A stretch of 37,362 nt of DNA from Gammaproteobacteria bacterium (GTDB lineage Bacteria > Gemmatimonadota > Gemmatimonadetes > Longimicrobiales > Gaopeijiaceae): positions 1 to 37,362 of the forward strand of contig JAPPJO010000065.1 of assembly GCA_028820325.1 (NCBI GenBank). The letters are read 5' to 3'. The notes beneath the pieces were generated by a model that saw only the letters and a program-made list of their open reading frames with translations, was not told where the DNA came from and did not search any database. Below are positions 17,795-27,188 of the stretch, one piece after another. How positions within the stretch are numbered: the stretch's first letter is position 1; each line of letters begins with the position of its first letter. Position numbers and translations under genes: made by a program.

Positions 17795-19087
17795 TCAGCG
17801 CAGCAGATGCCGAATCAGTCCGTGAACGCTTCCCTCTGTATCGGACACGTTGAAAGGGAAGCAGGCCATCTCCAGATGATCACCGACGAATCGGAAGTTG
17901 GCCGCCTGGTGAAACGCCAACGTCGCTGGGTAGACAAGGCTGACGCGTTGACAGCCGTATCTCTTTCCGTAAGCGAAGAGTTGGTACGCGTCGTCCGCAA
18001 GGACACCATGGTTCGACGCGCTGGGATCAAGATGCTTCCACTTCGCGTCCAGGATGAATCGGACCTTCTGGTGCTCCATCAGGACGACATCGGGCCTCAG
18101 CCTAAAGGCCTTCCCCCCCGCACTGTCGGTCGCTAGATGCCAAGTCGGCCCTTGGGCGTGGACCGTGAAACGCCGCTGATGTCGGCGGAAAGCGGCGGTG
18201 ACGAAGTCCTCGAACACATCCTCCATGGGGAACAGCAACGCACGGCTCACATACGGGCCGGCGAACGTGGTGAGACCGTGGCCGAACAGGAACAACCCGA
18301 TCCAGGGCATCACTGTGTCGTAATGCCTCATGGAGCGGTCTACTCGATGCCGCGTCCAGTCGTCGGCGAGGTTCGTCGAAGTGGGTACGTCGGAGAACAC
18401 GACACGCAGTTGGTGAACCCGCTGGCGATTCGCAGGATGACGCACGACAGCCGAGAGCCGCCGCAACGCGAGGTGGATCAGCCGGTTTGCGGGTCGGTCG
18501 GCGGTGAACTCGTCGTAGCCGACGTAGAACCGCGAACGGTCGACGAGATTCTCGCGGAGGTGCATCGGGAATAAGATTCGCCCACGTAGGCAGGACAGAT
18601 TCGCCTCCCGAGTTCGGTACGCCCGGGCGAGGCCACGTTTCGTGAGGCGGACGACGCTCGTCAAGAACAGATGGACCAATGCCTCGAACATGTCGAGGCG
18701 GCGGATCGCGCGGATACTGGCACCGTCAAGGCGCGCTTGTCCGAGACCGCGCCAATCCCGAAGCATGGTTAGGAAGACCTTGCGGGTGTCTTCGTCCGTG
18801 TTGGTCAGGGATTCTGTGCGGTCCCCGTGGGCTGGCAAATCGACCTTCGGCAGGATTTCGATCACGGTTCCTCGGCGCGTTTCGATAATCCCGACGTAGT
18901 TTTGCGCGTGGAGGCGACCGTCTCGAATCGAGAGGATGGGCCGATGTCGACTTCCGTCATCGGTCGGTTGCGCCCCTGCCAAGCTCTTCAAATCACGCTC
19001 GTCCTCCTCATGCAAACCGGTCAGCTGTTGATACTCTCGAACCACCATAGAGCGCCGGGCACTGCGGCTTAAGGTCAGCGTTGTCAT
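17795..19087 (-). CDS. mcrC: McrC-type endonuclease subunit of the McrBC system
   Basis: The product is 430 residues from ATG 19087. McrC supplies the nuclease of the GTP-driven McrBC complex that cuts DNA carrying modified cytosines. Seen here: the N-terminal helical/beta region ending in GIIETRRGTVIEILPKVDL, the family block LSCLRGRILFPMHLRENL, then the catalytic PD-(D/E)XK centre RPDVVLMEHQKVRFILDAKW with Asp347-Ala-Lys349, and the following DAYQLFAYGKRYGCQRVSLVYP segment. The start overlaps the stop of mcrB by four bases (ATGA at 19084-19087), so the subunits are translationally coupled. A start at 19159 is possible in frame but lies inside mcrB. Length is typical. Confidence 0.93.
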   Translation of the reverse strand: MTTLTLSRSARRSMVVREYQQLTGLHEEDERDLKSLAGAQPTDDGSRHRPILSIRDGRLHAQNYVGIIETRRGTVIEILPKVDLPAHGDRTESLTNTDEDTRKVFLTMLRDWRGLGQARLDGASIRAIRRLDMFEALVHLFLTSVVRLTKRGLARAYRTREANLSCLRGRILFPMHLRENLVDRSRFYVGYDEFTADRPANRLIHLALRRLSAVVRHPANRQRVHQLRVVFSDVPTSTNLADDWTRHRVDRSMRHYDTVMPWIGLFLFGHGLTTFAGPYVSRALLFPMEDVFEDFVTAAFRRHQRRFTVHAQGPTWHLATDSAGGKAFRLRPDVVLMEHQKVRFILDAKWKHLDPSASNHGVLADDAYQLFAYGKRYGCQRVSLVYPATLAFHQAANFRFVGDHLEMACFPFNVSDTEGSVHGLIRHLLR

Positions 19088-20826
19088 TCGTTCTCCGCCA
19101 CGCTGCCATCGTCCGTCGTCGATTTGTAGATCGCCCGGTACGTACCCGGGGCGGTCCACCTGTCGGCCGTGGCGCGGAGCAAGTCGTACACGGCCCGACT
19201 CGCATCGACCAGATCCAATCGAACCAATTCCTCGGGCGGATTCGACTGCACGACAAGTCCGTTGTCGTTCAGAACCGCGCGGATTTTCTCCCAGTCGTCG
19301 TAGAAGTATTCCTGCAGCAACGGCATTATTCGGCTCCGAAACGTGGCGGCGAGCGCATCCAAGCTGTCGACACCCAGGAAGTAGGTGTGCCCGATCTGGT
19401 GCTCCCGGTCTAGCAGGACCGCGATACGCCGATTCATGGCTTCAAGGACTTTCGCGCAATCGATACCCTCGACGTCGTTGGCGACACCGGGGTGGGACGG
19501 ATCCGGCATCATCTCCTCGAACACGAACCGCCTCCGCAGCGCGGTGTCCAGCAGAGCGATAGATCGGTCTGCGGTGTTCATCGTCCCGACGACGTGAAGG
19601 TTTGCCGGCACGCCGAAGTCGGTCTTCGAGCCGGGCAGCGTCACGCGTGCCTCGTCGTATTGACCAACCCGCTTTGAGTCCTCAATCAAGGTGATCAGCT
19701 CGCCGAAGATCCGTGCGACGTTGCCGCGGTTGATTTCGTCGATGACGAGCACAAAGCGCCTCTTGGGGTACTGCGCGGCGCGCTCCGCGATGCGCCGGAA
19801 CACGCCGCTTGACAGCTCGTATCGGACCTCTCCGGCGTCTCCGTGCTTCGCCGAGGTTTCCGGGCCACGCTCGCTCGGTTGTGTCAAGACGGGGCGGATG
19901 CCTTCGACGAAATCCTCGTAGGTGGTGTTCTGGTGAAATGTGATCATCTCGATCCGACCGGCAGCCCGCAGCTCCTCGAATCGGCTCTTGACGACGGCGC
20001 GTTCGTCCTCCATAACCTCACCCACCTTCCGGCCCTCGACGACCGCCACCGCGTGAGCGACGGTGTGCCAAGTCTTGCCGGTACCTGGCGGCCCGTAGAG
20101 GATCGTATTCAATTCGTGCCGAACCGGGTTGGGCGGCCGACTCGGGGGCTTGGGCCTTGGTGGGTGCCAACTGCGGAGGTGCCAAACTACGGATTGAGCT
20201 TCCATCCGGGTACGGGGGCTATCCATGCGTCGCCTGCGTGCCTCATCGAGTACGCCATCAAGGAATGCCAGGGCGTGCTCGTACTCACTCCCGATATCGC
20301 CAGCCGAAGAATCCGGGTAGCCCAGCTTCTGATACACGTTTCGATACGCCGTCTGCTGGTACGGCGGATACCGTAGCGGGTTCAATCCCATCATGAAATA
20401 GGATGCGACACTGAGCCGAGTGCCCAAAGCTCGTCGTGAGAACACGCTTGAGGGCAGCTTTTCGTCGAATGCGCGGACGCGGTCGCCTGGAGTGCGGTCG
20501 TCCTCGGACCAGATTTCAAACAGCGCTTGATGCGCTTCCGCCACGTTGCCGTCTATCCACCCCGTCAACTTCGAGTGATTGCGCCAGTTGATGATGTTGT
20601 TCTGTTGATGCGTGATCGCCAACTTCACCTGCTTCGGCCAGTCTCTCTCGCCGCGCAGCAGCGCTTGGCGGGCTCCTGCCAGCTTCTCCGCCAACATCAA
20701 CTTGTAGCGTTCGGCGTTCTCGATCTCCCCGAACCGCTCCCGCGCGGTGGCGAGGTATGAGGCCATGCGGCCTTCGACACCGGGGCGTAAGCGCCTCCTG
20801 ATTGGTGACAGGGCGGATCTATCCAT
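19084..20826 (-). CDS. mcrB: McrB-type AAA+ GTPase of the McrBC system
   Basis: The product is 580 residues. The AAA+ part has Walker A GPPGTGKT at 245-252, Walker B VLVIDEINRGN, the McrB signature MNTADRS (GTP recognition) and the arginine-finger region LDTALRRRF. It forms hexamers that hydrolyse GTP and drive McrC. The N-terminal ~235 residues (from RERFGEIENAERYKLMLAE to LDEARRRRMD) are the target-reading half and do not resemble the E. coli McrB 5-methylcytosine domain to my eye. The modification recognised may therefore differ. ATG 20826 is taken as start; ATG 20766 (MASYLATARERF), with GAAGG upstream, is a fair alternative. It is co-transcribed with mcrC. Confidence 0.93.
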   Translation of the reverse strand: MDRSALSPIRRRLRPGVEGRMASYLATARERFGEIENAERYKLMLAEKLAGARQALLRGERDWPKQVKLAITHQQNNIINWRNHSKLTGWIDGNVAEAHQALFEIWSEDDRTPGDRVRAFDEKLPSSVFSRRALGTRLSVASYFMMGLNPLRYPPYQQTAYRNVYQKLGYPDSSAGDIGSEYEHALAFLDGVLDEARRRRMDSPRTRMEAQSVVWHLRSWHPPRPKPPSRPPNPVRHELNTILYGPPGTGKTWHTVAHAVAVVEGRKVGEVMEDERAVVKSRFEELRAAGRIEMITFHQNTTYEDFVEGIRPVLTQPSERGPETSAKHGDAGEVRYELSSGVFRRIAERAAQYPKRRFVLVIDEINRGNVARIFGELITLIEDSKRVGQYDEARVTLPGSKTDFGVPANLHVVGTMNTADRSIALLDTALRRRFVFEEMMPDPSHPGVANDVEGIDCAKVLEAMNRRIAVLLDREHQIGHTYFLGVDSLDALAATFRSRIMPLLQEYFYDDWEKIRAVLNDNGLVVQSNPPEELVRLDLVDASRAVYDLLRATADRWTAPGTYRAIYKSTTDDGSVAENE

Positions 20827-21539
20827 GTTTTATCTCGGTGTTCTCCCGACGGTGTAACCGCGCCGACTTTGTTCCCTGGTTGCCATCATTCGATTCGTCT
20901 CGATGATGGACTGCGCACGAGCTACGCGTACGGAAGCTCGCGGAGGGCAGGTCATCTGCGCCAGTTTTCCGCATGCGCACGGCACCCCAGAAACACCACC
21001 TCGCCGACAACGCGGTGGCTTGGGCTCCCGTATCCCGGGCCCGGCAGCCTCGTCCGACCGCCCTGCAGTGGGCTCTCAGCGTTCAGCTGGCACCGCTCGA
21101 TAATGGCGGTCGGCCTGCCGGGAGGGCCGAGACGTGGTCCGCTCAGGATTCCGCAAAGGGGGCACGGCTGCCGCGAGGTCGACGAGGCGTGAGGTTGTCG
21201 TGCCGCACCCCGAAGTCCTGGACGACACAGGCGGCCACACGCTCGGCACTCTAGTCGAGGAATTGAATGTCGTCCGTTCGCAGAGGACGCCGTAGCCACG
21301 GAAACGCGTTCGTTTGAGGCCTGTCTGAGGAGCACACACCTCGCGTGCCTCATCCGGTCGATCTAAACCGTGTCGGGCCTGCCGTTCCTCGTCGACCTGC
21401 TCCTCATCCGTCACAGGCTTGGTGACGCAGCCGACGCCGGGCCCGCCAGCCGCGGACGGCCACGAGCACCGCGAGCGTCACGAACCAGATATCTGGTCAT
21501 CGCTCCTCTAAGGCTCCTGACTCAACAAACCCGCTGGTG
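20827..21539. other. Decayed region upstream of mcrB
   Basis: There is no intact gene here. A short minus-strand piece ending at 21404 encodes a hydrophobic tail followed by basic residues (VTLAVLVAVRGWRARRRLRH), probably the end of a broken membrane protein. It abuts a perfect 14-bp palindrome, ACCAGATATCTGGT, at 21484-21497. A second minus-strand frame (20952-21353) contains two Cys-rich clusters (CRACGRLC, CPLCG) but no family I recognise. Confidence 0.4.
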
Positions 21540-21860
21540 GCCCGCCGACCCTGCAACATGTCACGCTCGACGCTTGAAGGCATCCCGAGGCGGGGTGTCC
21601 CGCGTCTCTTGGGGATCCTCGAAGATGGCATCTTCACGTTGGATCGCGTTGTTTCATCATCGTCTTGGCGGCCTTCCGGCGGACATGCGCTTGCGCGGCC
21701 AGATGGCGGCGCTTGTAGTCCCAGGCTTCGCCAGCCAGATCGCGGGCCAGGGCGCGGAGTCTCTCAATGTCGTCATCGGGTGGTCCTCCGGGTTGGGATG
21801 GTCGCGGGTGCTCGAAGATACACTGGCCCCATCATCGGCCGATCAGCGCCTCCCTACAAA
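21540..21860 (-). pseudogene. Frameshifted copy of the 74-residue protein gene (repeat copy 1)
   Basis: This stretch matches 32925-33245 over its whole length. On the minus strand it can be read as DIERLRALARDLAGEAWDYK, then RRHLAAQAHVRRKAAK, then after a small deletion in another frame AIQREDAIFEDP...PPRDAF, ending RRA and stop. The deletion falls near 21654, and bases missing near the start put the ATG out of frame, so this copy is broken. The protein sequence is otherwise nearly unchanged between copies while silent positions differ, which indicates that the ancestor was under selection. Both copies lie on the minus strand, making them direct repeats 11.4 kb apart. Confidence 0.8.
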
Positions 21861-22031
21861 CCCACCGGGCCGGCAGGAGTGTCGGACACCGTCGCAGTCG
21901 ACGCCACCGGCCCCAGGGCCTCTCCGCCCACTCCCAGCGCGAGCGACAGGCAGGGCTCCTTGCTCGGATCTGAGCCAGCCGGTCAGGCTGGGGTCTAGAA
22001 TCTGCGAAGCGCGCTCATCATCAGGTCTCCC
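21861..22031. other. Spacer before the DUF3800 gene
   Basis: No gene is seen. The part at 21890-21960 is weakly similar to the sequence that lies upstream of the intact 74-residue gene (33300-33390), so the duplicated unit may have been larger than the clear 320-bp match. Confidence 0.3.
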
Positions 22032-23006
22032 ATGGCCGTGCCCATGTCCGCACCTGGGCCGCCGAGCAGAGGACCAACGGATGAGCGGCGACTTCCGCAG
22101 GGGGCGGTAGCGCTCGAATCAGCCTTGACCTTCCGCGTCGTTTTTCCCTTCCTTGTGAGAGAGCCAGACGACGATGTGCCTCCAACGAGAGATTCCCAAT
22201 TGTTTGTCTACATTGACGAATCCGGCCACCCGCACCCGAAGGACGCTCACAGCCGCCCGGTGGATGTCGCCGTATGCTTGAAGCGCGAGGACGTGAGGCA
22301 GGTCACAGGGGCGCTCCATCGGTTCATGCAGGATTTCGAGGCGAGTATACCCAGTACGGCGAGGCTCCGGAGGGCTGAGCGCGAAGGCAAAGCCGTTGTC
22401 TTTCTCAACCGGAGTGCGTTGAGGTCGCCCGAAAAACGCGAGTACTCGGAGTCGGTGATGGATCTCATCCGGAATCTGGACGTTACGATCTTCGCGATGG
22501 TCATGGAGCGGCCGGACAGGCCGATCTACCGCGGAGAGGACCGCCTCCAGCCGCAACACCAATGGCTCCTGGAAAGAGTCGATGCTCTGATCGAGAGGAA
22601 GGAGACCGGTCGGATGGCGACCGTGGTCTTTGACGGGCGGGACCCCGCCGAGAACGTGAGGCTCGACAAGTGTTTCTCGAACTTCCTGTTCCGATCCGCT
22701 GCGGGGAAGGCGATGACGCGGATCGTACCCGGGGTCCTCTTTGTGGACTCGGAAATCACGCCAGGCATCAAGCTAGCCGACTTCTGTGCCTACATACTGA
22801 GAGTGTATTACGAGCGCGGCCTGGATCGACAGGAGCCGCGCGGTGATCCCTACCTGGCGATGATCAAGAGGTATGCGGAGATCGTCCGACAGAAGACGTT
22901 CGACTGGGAAGACGACGACGGCAGAAAATCGTGGGGAATCCGGACGATGGGGAAGGAACACTTCGTCTACGAAGACGAAGTTCCGCCCCCACGCTTGAGG
23001 AGTTAA
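22032..23006 (+). CDS. DUF3800-family protein
   Basis: The longest frame is 324 residues; the family core begins at LFVYIDESGHPHPKD, the signature Asp-Glu-Ser-Gly of DUF3800. It continues with FAMVMERPD, TVVFDGRD and the distal block LFVDSEITPGIKLADFCAYIL, where the Asp residues of an RNase H-like fold are expected. DUF3800 proteins are frequent in phage-defence islands and mobile elements, and nuclease activity is suspected but not generally shown. The first ~50 residues are not family-like, so the true start is probably a GTG at 22176 or TTG at 22200; no good ribosome site settles it. It stands alone, with decayed DNA on both sides. Confidence 0.85.
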   Translation: MAVPMSAPGPPSRGPTDERRLPQGAVALESALTFRVVFPFLVREPDDDVPPTRDSQLFVYIDESGHPHPKDAHSRPVDVAVCLKREDVRQVTGALHRFMQDFEASIPSTARLRRAEREGKAVVFLNRSALRSPEKREYSESVMDLIRNLDVTIFAMVMERPDRPIYRGEDRLQPQHQWLLERVDALIERKETGRMATVVFDGRDPAENVRLDKCFSNFLFRSAAGKAMTRIVPGVLFVDSEITPGIKLADFCAYILRVYYERGLDRQEPRGDPYLAMIKRYAEIVRQKTFDWEDDDGRKSWGIRTMGKEHFVYEDEVPPPRLRS

Positions 23007-23544
23007 AAAGCGGGAGCCAGTCGCGGCACCAAGGCTCTGAAAAGAACCCCTCCGGGCACCACTTCCGGCTCCACTTGAACGTTTAGGGGTGGAAGAGACT
23101 TTGTCAACCCCTTAATTCCGAGGTTCAGCCACCCCCAGTTGTGGCGGGCCGCTTGGGAATCGCCATCGATTCGAGCAGGCGAGTAGGGTTCGGGCGGGAT
23201 TTCGGGCCTGGTGGAGACTTCCGGCTACCAGACCGGGAACGAGTGGCGGTCGGCGCCAAGACCACGAAGGCGGCCGTCATGGTTCCGCGTCCCGAAGCGC
23301 GACGGCACCAGGAGATTGCCCAACTTCCCCGTGTACCCGAGACATGCCGCCGATTCGATCGAAGACGCTGCCGCACCGCGATCGGAGCATTCGGCGGAAC
23401 CTGCGTGCCTGCCAGAACCGCTGGGACCTGCTTTCGGAGCCCATACTGCACCTGCATGACGCCGCAGCGTGGAATGTGACGTAGGCGAAGGATCGACGCT
23501 CGGTGTGGCCGGTCCGATTGTCTTCCACCCCGCCGCCATCCGGT

Positions 23545-23690
23545 AGTCGCCATTACATCGACCAGTTGATCCGCCGCGGGTTCGTGCGCAAAAGACCGCG
23601 CGCGGAGTCTCTTTCGACCTATTGCACGACGAAGGGAGGCCGGGCCTACCTGGTCCGGCGGGGACTCGTCAGACCCATCGAACGTATGAG
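23545..23690 (+). pseudogene. Winged-helix regulator remnant
   Basis: A plus-strand frame reads HYIDQLIRRGFVRKRPRAE, then STYCTTKGGRAYLVRRGLVR, the typical recognition-helix-to-wing passage of MarR/PadR-like winged-helix proteins (L-x-RRGFV ... T-x-KGRAYL). Nothing upstream or downstream completes the domain and there is no start codon in a sensible place. It is a gene fragment. Confidence 0.4.
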
Positions 23691-23825
23691 GAGGCCCCCC
23701 CGCGGATCTCCCGTGCCGAGGGCGCGCAGGCCGGTCGAGGTCAGGACCGAAGCAGTCGTCGCGAAGGCGGGATCGTCGGGCCTCCGAAGACCAGCCCAAT
23801 GTCCTCACTTGGCCGCCACCCGACC

Positions 23826-23849
23826 GCATGCTGCACAGGCGAGGGCCCG
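23826..23849 (+). repeat. Interspersed CTGCACAGGCG repeat, copy A
   Basis: GCATGCTGCACAGGCGAGGGCCCGATG belongs to a four-copy family (also at 29101, 31805 and 33312). Shared features are GACCGCAYGCTGCACAGGCG followed by NNNGCCCGAT. All copies have the same orientation and lie in decayed DNA at module borders. Confidence 0.6.
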
Positions 23850-24270
23850 ATGGGGCGCTCTAGGGGTCGGGTACCGGATCGCCTTGGGAAGCCGCCCGCG
23901 ATACCGATGGTCGGCCGTCAAGGCCGCGGCCCAGAGCGACCCAGCCCTTCGAAATGCCTGGATCGGCAGCGGGGACAATCGGCATAGGACATGCCCGTGT
24001 CATCTTCCCCGGCAGGTCGCTCCACAACCGTCAGTCCTCCGCTGGGAAGGCCGCCGACGTGCCGGAACCGTTCAATCTCACCCGGCGCCATGGCCCCCAT
24101 TGGTCGCCCGCGCCACCCGGGGCGCGGTGGCGGTTCGTTGCGCTGGAAACCACTCAACGCCAGCGGGCAGCCTTCCGCGTCGCCATCGCATGGCAAGGAT
24201 CGGGTCGATTTCAAGCATTAGGAGTGTTCAAGTTACTGGAGGTTCCCATCGATGATCTCCGGAGTCTCGC

Positions 24271-25146
24271 ATGAACACGACCGACTACGACCGAATCGAG
24301 GCGGCCATTCGCTATCTGGCCCGGCATCGCAAGCGCCAGCCGGAACTCGCGGAGTTGGCGACGCACATCGGTCTGAGCCAAAGCCATTTGCACCGGCTTT
24401 TCTCGCGCTGGGCCGGCGTCACGCCCAAGCGCTTTCTCGAGTTTCTCACCGTTCAGCACGCCAAGAAGCTGCTCGACAGCTCCGAGCCCGTGCTCGCGGC
24501 CGCCCATGGCAGCGGGCTCTCCGGGCCGGGCAGGCTGCACGATCACTTCGTAACCGTGGAAGCCGTCACGCCGGGAGAGTACCGGAGCAGGGGTGCGGGG
24601 CTGACGATCCACTTCGGCACCGGGGAGTCACCGTTCGGGCCTGTGTTCGTCGCCTGGACCGAGCGCGGCGTTTGTCGGGTTGGGTTTGTCGCCGACGGGG
24701 ATGTCGCCACTGAGAAGGAGGCTCTCCACCGGGCCTGGGGGCGGGCGTCGCTCGAACGCGACGAATCGAGGGCAACGACACTGGCGCGGTCCATCTTCTC
24801 GGCGCCCTTCGAAGCTGAGAGCCGCCCGCTGACCGTCCATGTGCGCGGGACCAACTTCCAACTGGCCGTCTGGCGCGCGCTGTTGCGCGTGCCGCCCGGG
24901 CAGGTCGTCACCTACGGTCGCGTGGCCGAAGAGGTTTGTAGCGCGAAGGCGGCTCGGGCGACGGGGAGCGCGGTTGGTAGAAACCCTATCGCCTTCCTCA
25001 TCCCATGCCATCGCGTGATCCGCGCGGGGGGGATCGCGGGCAACTACGCCGGGGGCGTCACGCGGAAACGCTGCATGCTGGCGTGGGAAGCGAGCCGGCA
25101 ATCCATCGGCCGCACCGAGATGGGGCAGGCCGGGGGCGTGCCATGA
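24271..25146 (+). CDS. Ada/Ogt-like protein: AraC-type HTH fused to O6-alkylguanine-DNA methyltransferase
   Basis: The product is 291 residues. Residues ~5-105 are an AraC-type helix-turn-helix (IGLSQSHLHRLFSRWAGVTP then FLTVQHAKKLL). Residues ~110-200 are the Ogt N-terminal fold (PFGPVFVAWTERGVCRVGF). The C-terminal domain carries GTNFQLAVWRALLRVPPGQV and the active site IPCHRVI with acceptor Cys246. It repairs O6-alkylguanine by irreversible transfer to that cysteine. The AdaA zinc-cysteine domain that senses methyl phosphotriesters in E. coli Ada is absent, so alkylation-switched gene activation would have to come from Cys246 or not occur. GGAG lies eight bases before ATG 24271. The stop overlaps the start of a PLP decarboxylase by four bases. 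Confidence 0.93.
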   Translation: MNTTDYDRIEAAIRYLARHRKRQPELAELATHIGLSQSHLHRLFSRWAGVTPKRFLEFLTVQHAKKLLDSSEPVLAAAHGSGLSGPGRLHDHFVTVEAVTPGEYRSRGAGLTIHFGTGESPFGPVFVAWTERGVCRVGFVADGDVATEKEALHRAWGRASLERDESRATTLARSIFSAPFEAESRPLTVHVRGTNFQLAVWRALLRVPPGQVVTYGRVAEEVCSAKAARATGSAVGRNPIAFLIPCHRVIRAGGIAGNYAGGVTRKRCMLAWEASRQSIGRTEMGQAGGVP

Positions 25147-26567
25147 CGCACGATTCGCTGTTCCCCGACCATGATTCCCTGACGGCGGCGGACCACGCGC
25201 TCACCGAACGCTTGGTCGCGGCGCGGCGTCTTTTGCCGTCGCGCGACGTAGTGCCCGATGGTCCGTCCGGCGAGTGGCTCCGGGAGCTGCGAAACATGGA
25301 ATTTGACCAGCCCAGGGAGCTGGCGGACGTGATGGAATGGGTGATCGGGGGGCTCGAGACCGGCACGGTACAGGTGACGCATCCGGGCTATCTTGGCCTG
25401 TTCAACCCTGCGCCGACGTTTGCTTCCGAGTGCGCCGACCGCATCGCCTCCTTGTTCAACCCCCAAGTCTGCGTCCACTCGCATGCGCCGGCGGCGGTGG
25501 AGATCGAACTGCATGTGATCCGGGAAGTGGCGCGCAGGGCCGGCATGCCGGATGCGTCGGGCGGGCACTTCACAAGCGGTGGATCGGAAGCGAACCTCAC
25601 GGCAATGCTCTGCGCTCTTCAGGCAGGATGTCCGGCGTATGGTGATGACGGCTTGCAGGCATTCGCCCGTCCGCCGCGCCTCTATGTGTCGGAGGAGAGC
25701 CATCTGGCATGGCTGAAGATCGCTCACGCCGGGGGCATCGGGCGCAACGCGGTCCGGCTGATCCAGACCGATGGGCGAGGACGCATGGGCCCCGGTGCTT
25801 TGGCCGAAACGATCGCGACGGACATCCGCAACGGTCGCATGCCTGTCATGATCGCGGCGACGGCCGGCACCACCAGCGCGGGCATGGTCGATCCGTTGAC
25901 CCGCTGCGGCGAACTGGCAAGGGAGCACGGCATGTGGTTCCATGTCGACGCGGCATGGGGTGGTGCGCTGATCGCAAGCGATACCGGCGGTGCTCTCAAG
26001 GGCATCGAGCGAGCGGACTCGATCACGATCGACGCCCACAAGTGGTTCGCAACGACCATGGGAGCCGGCATGTTCCTGACCTCCAGACCGGATGTGGCCG
26101 GTCAGGTCTTCCGGGTTGACGCCAGCTACATGCCCAGAAGCGACACGGCCAAGGACTTCTTCGTCAACTCGAGCCAGTGGTCGCGCCGATTCGTCGGCCT
26201 GCGGCTGTTCCTTGCACTCGCAGCAGCGGGCTGGACGGGATACGCCGGCCATGTCGAACGCGCCCTTCGACTGGCGGACAGACTCGCGCGGCGGTTGCAG
26301 CGCGACGGTTGGTCGCTCGTGAACGACTCTCCCATGGCGGTCGCATGTCTCGTGCCGCCCGAAGGCCATGAGGCCGTTCGGAACTACGTCGATGCCGTTC
26401 GCCGGGACGGCCGGTTCTGGGTATCAACCGCAGTCTTCGAGGGCAGAACAGTGCTGCGAGCCTGCATCACCAACGGGCGAACGAGCGAGCGCCATATCGA
26501 CGCACTCGTCGACACCCTCAAGGCGGTGGGGCCGTCGATTGGAGCACACAGGCCGAATCCGACCTGA
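25143..26567 (+). CDS. PLP-dependent group II decarboxylase (aromatic amino acid/glutamate type)
   Basis: The product is 474 residues with an ATG overlapping the stop of the Ada-like gene. The fold is aspartate-aminotransferase type I: the substrate-side HPGYLGLFNPAPT segment, GGHFTSGGSEANLTA (PLP phosphate cup), ATAGTTSAGMVDPL, WFHVDAAWGG with the conserved Asp contacting the pyridine nitrogen, and DAHKWF with the PLP-binding Lys300. It belongs to the family of DOPA, tryptophan, tyrosine and glutamate decarboxylases and yields an amine and CO2; the substrate cannot be assigned. The C-terminal block TVLRACITNGRTSERHIDAL is typical. Translational coupling to a DNA-repair gene is odd. A 7-bp hairpin follows the stop. 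Confidence 0.92.
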   Translation: MTHDSLFPDHDSLTAADHALTERLVAARRLLPSRDVVPDGPSGEWLRELRNMEFDQPRELADVMEWVIGGLETGTVQVTHPGYLGLFNPAPTFASECADRIASLFNPQVCVHSHAPAAVEIELHVIREVARRAGMPDASGGHFTSGGSEANLTAMLCALQAGCPAYGDDGLQAFARPPRLYVSEESHLAWLKIAHAGGIGRNAVRLIQTDGRGRMGPGALAETIATDIRNGRMPVMIAATAGTTSAGMVDPLTRCGELAREHGMWFHVDAAWGGALIASDTGGALKGIERADSITIDAHKWFATTMGAGMFLTSRPDVAGQVFRVDASYMPRSDTAKDFFVNSSQWSRRFVGLRLFLALAAAGWTGYAGHVERALRLADRLARRLQRDGWSLVNDSPMAVACLVPPEGHEAVRNYVDAVRRDGRFWVSTAVFEGRTVLRACITNGRTSERHIDALVDTLKAVGPSIGAHRPNPT

Positions 26568-26569
26568 GT

Positions 26570-26590
26570 GTTTCGGAACCTCCCCGAAAC
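26570..26590 (+). terminator. Hairpin after the decarboxylase gene
   Basis: GTTTCGG (26570-26576) and CCGAAAC (26584-26590) form a 7-bp stem with a 7-base loop three bases after the stop codon. No T run follows, so it may be a weak terminator or RNA-stabilising hairpin. Confidence 0.45.
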
Positions 26591-26852
26591 CGATCTCGAC
26601 TCGTACAGAATGCTCGCTTCCGCATGGTCGACGACGACGTGTCTGATCGTTTTCCCGGGAGTGGCTGCCCCGTCTACCGCCTGTGGTCGGGATCGCGACA
26701 GTGGGACGCGTAGCGACCCGTGCTGCTGATGTTCCCCGAATGTCGGTTCGATGCCAGCGCCAAGCTCTGGATGAGGCCGACAGAGAAGTGGCTTCGCGGC
26801 CCAACAGAATCTCGGGCGTGAGTCGGTTGGGGCACCCGAGGACAGGAAGCAA

Positions 26853-27188
26853 ATGACGACAGTCTCCACGGTTGCAGCATTCCTCACAGAGATCGAGAGC
26901 TACGGTGACGCCGTGTACCGCAGCCAAGCCAAGGCTGAGTGGAGTGTGGATTGTTCCGCGGCGCGTCGACTCGCGCCCGGTGCCAAGGGGGAGGACCTAG
27001 GCAAAGTGACGCACTCCTTGGCAGCATACACCGAGATCCTGCTGCGGGGCGCCCTGCGACATGTCGGCCAGGATAATGACCAACGAACAACTCCTGACCC
27101 TCATCGCCTCCATCCTCATTCCCCTGGGGAGTCTCATCCTGGTCCAGACTCGCGCCACACGTCAGGATTTGAAGGAATTGCGCGGTGA
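26853..27188 (+). pseudogene. FRG-domain protein, truncated
   Basis: The N-terminal part is a clear FRG-type start: TVAAFLTEIESYGDAVYRSQ, then KAEWSVDCSAARRLAP, followed by a helix (SLAAYTEILLRGALRH). FRG proteins are normally several hundred residues and continue with the conserved core. Here the family-like sequence stops at about 27062, the remaining residues are Arg/His/Pro-rich noise, and the next gene starts inside at 27076. In full-length members the motif is usually F/Y-RGQ; here it is YRSQ. AGGA lies before ATG 26853. FRG proteins are found in phage-defence and toxin contexts, so this is probably the stump of a defence gene. The spacer 26591-26852 shows no gene. Confidence 0.65.

Larger units (their letters stand above)
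23007..24270. other. Decayed 1.26-kb region between DUF3800 and Ada-like genes
   Basis: Many frames are open because of GC content, but none is a credible full gene. It contains one winged-helix-like remnant (23545-23690) and one copy of the interspersed CTGCACAGGCG repeat (23826). A TTCAAG repeat at about 24210 and 24230, just upstream of the Ada-like gene, could be part of its promoter. Confidence 0.45.

Noticed and set aside
20952..21353. Cys-rich minus-strand frame with CRACG and CPLCG
   Set aside because: Spacing does not form a recognisable zinc ribbon and the start is unsupported.
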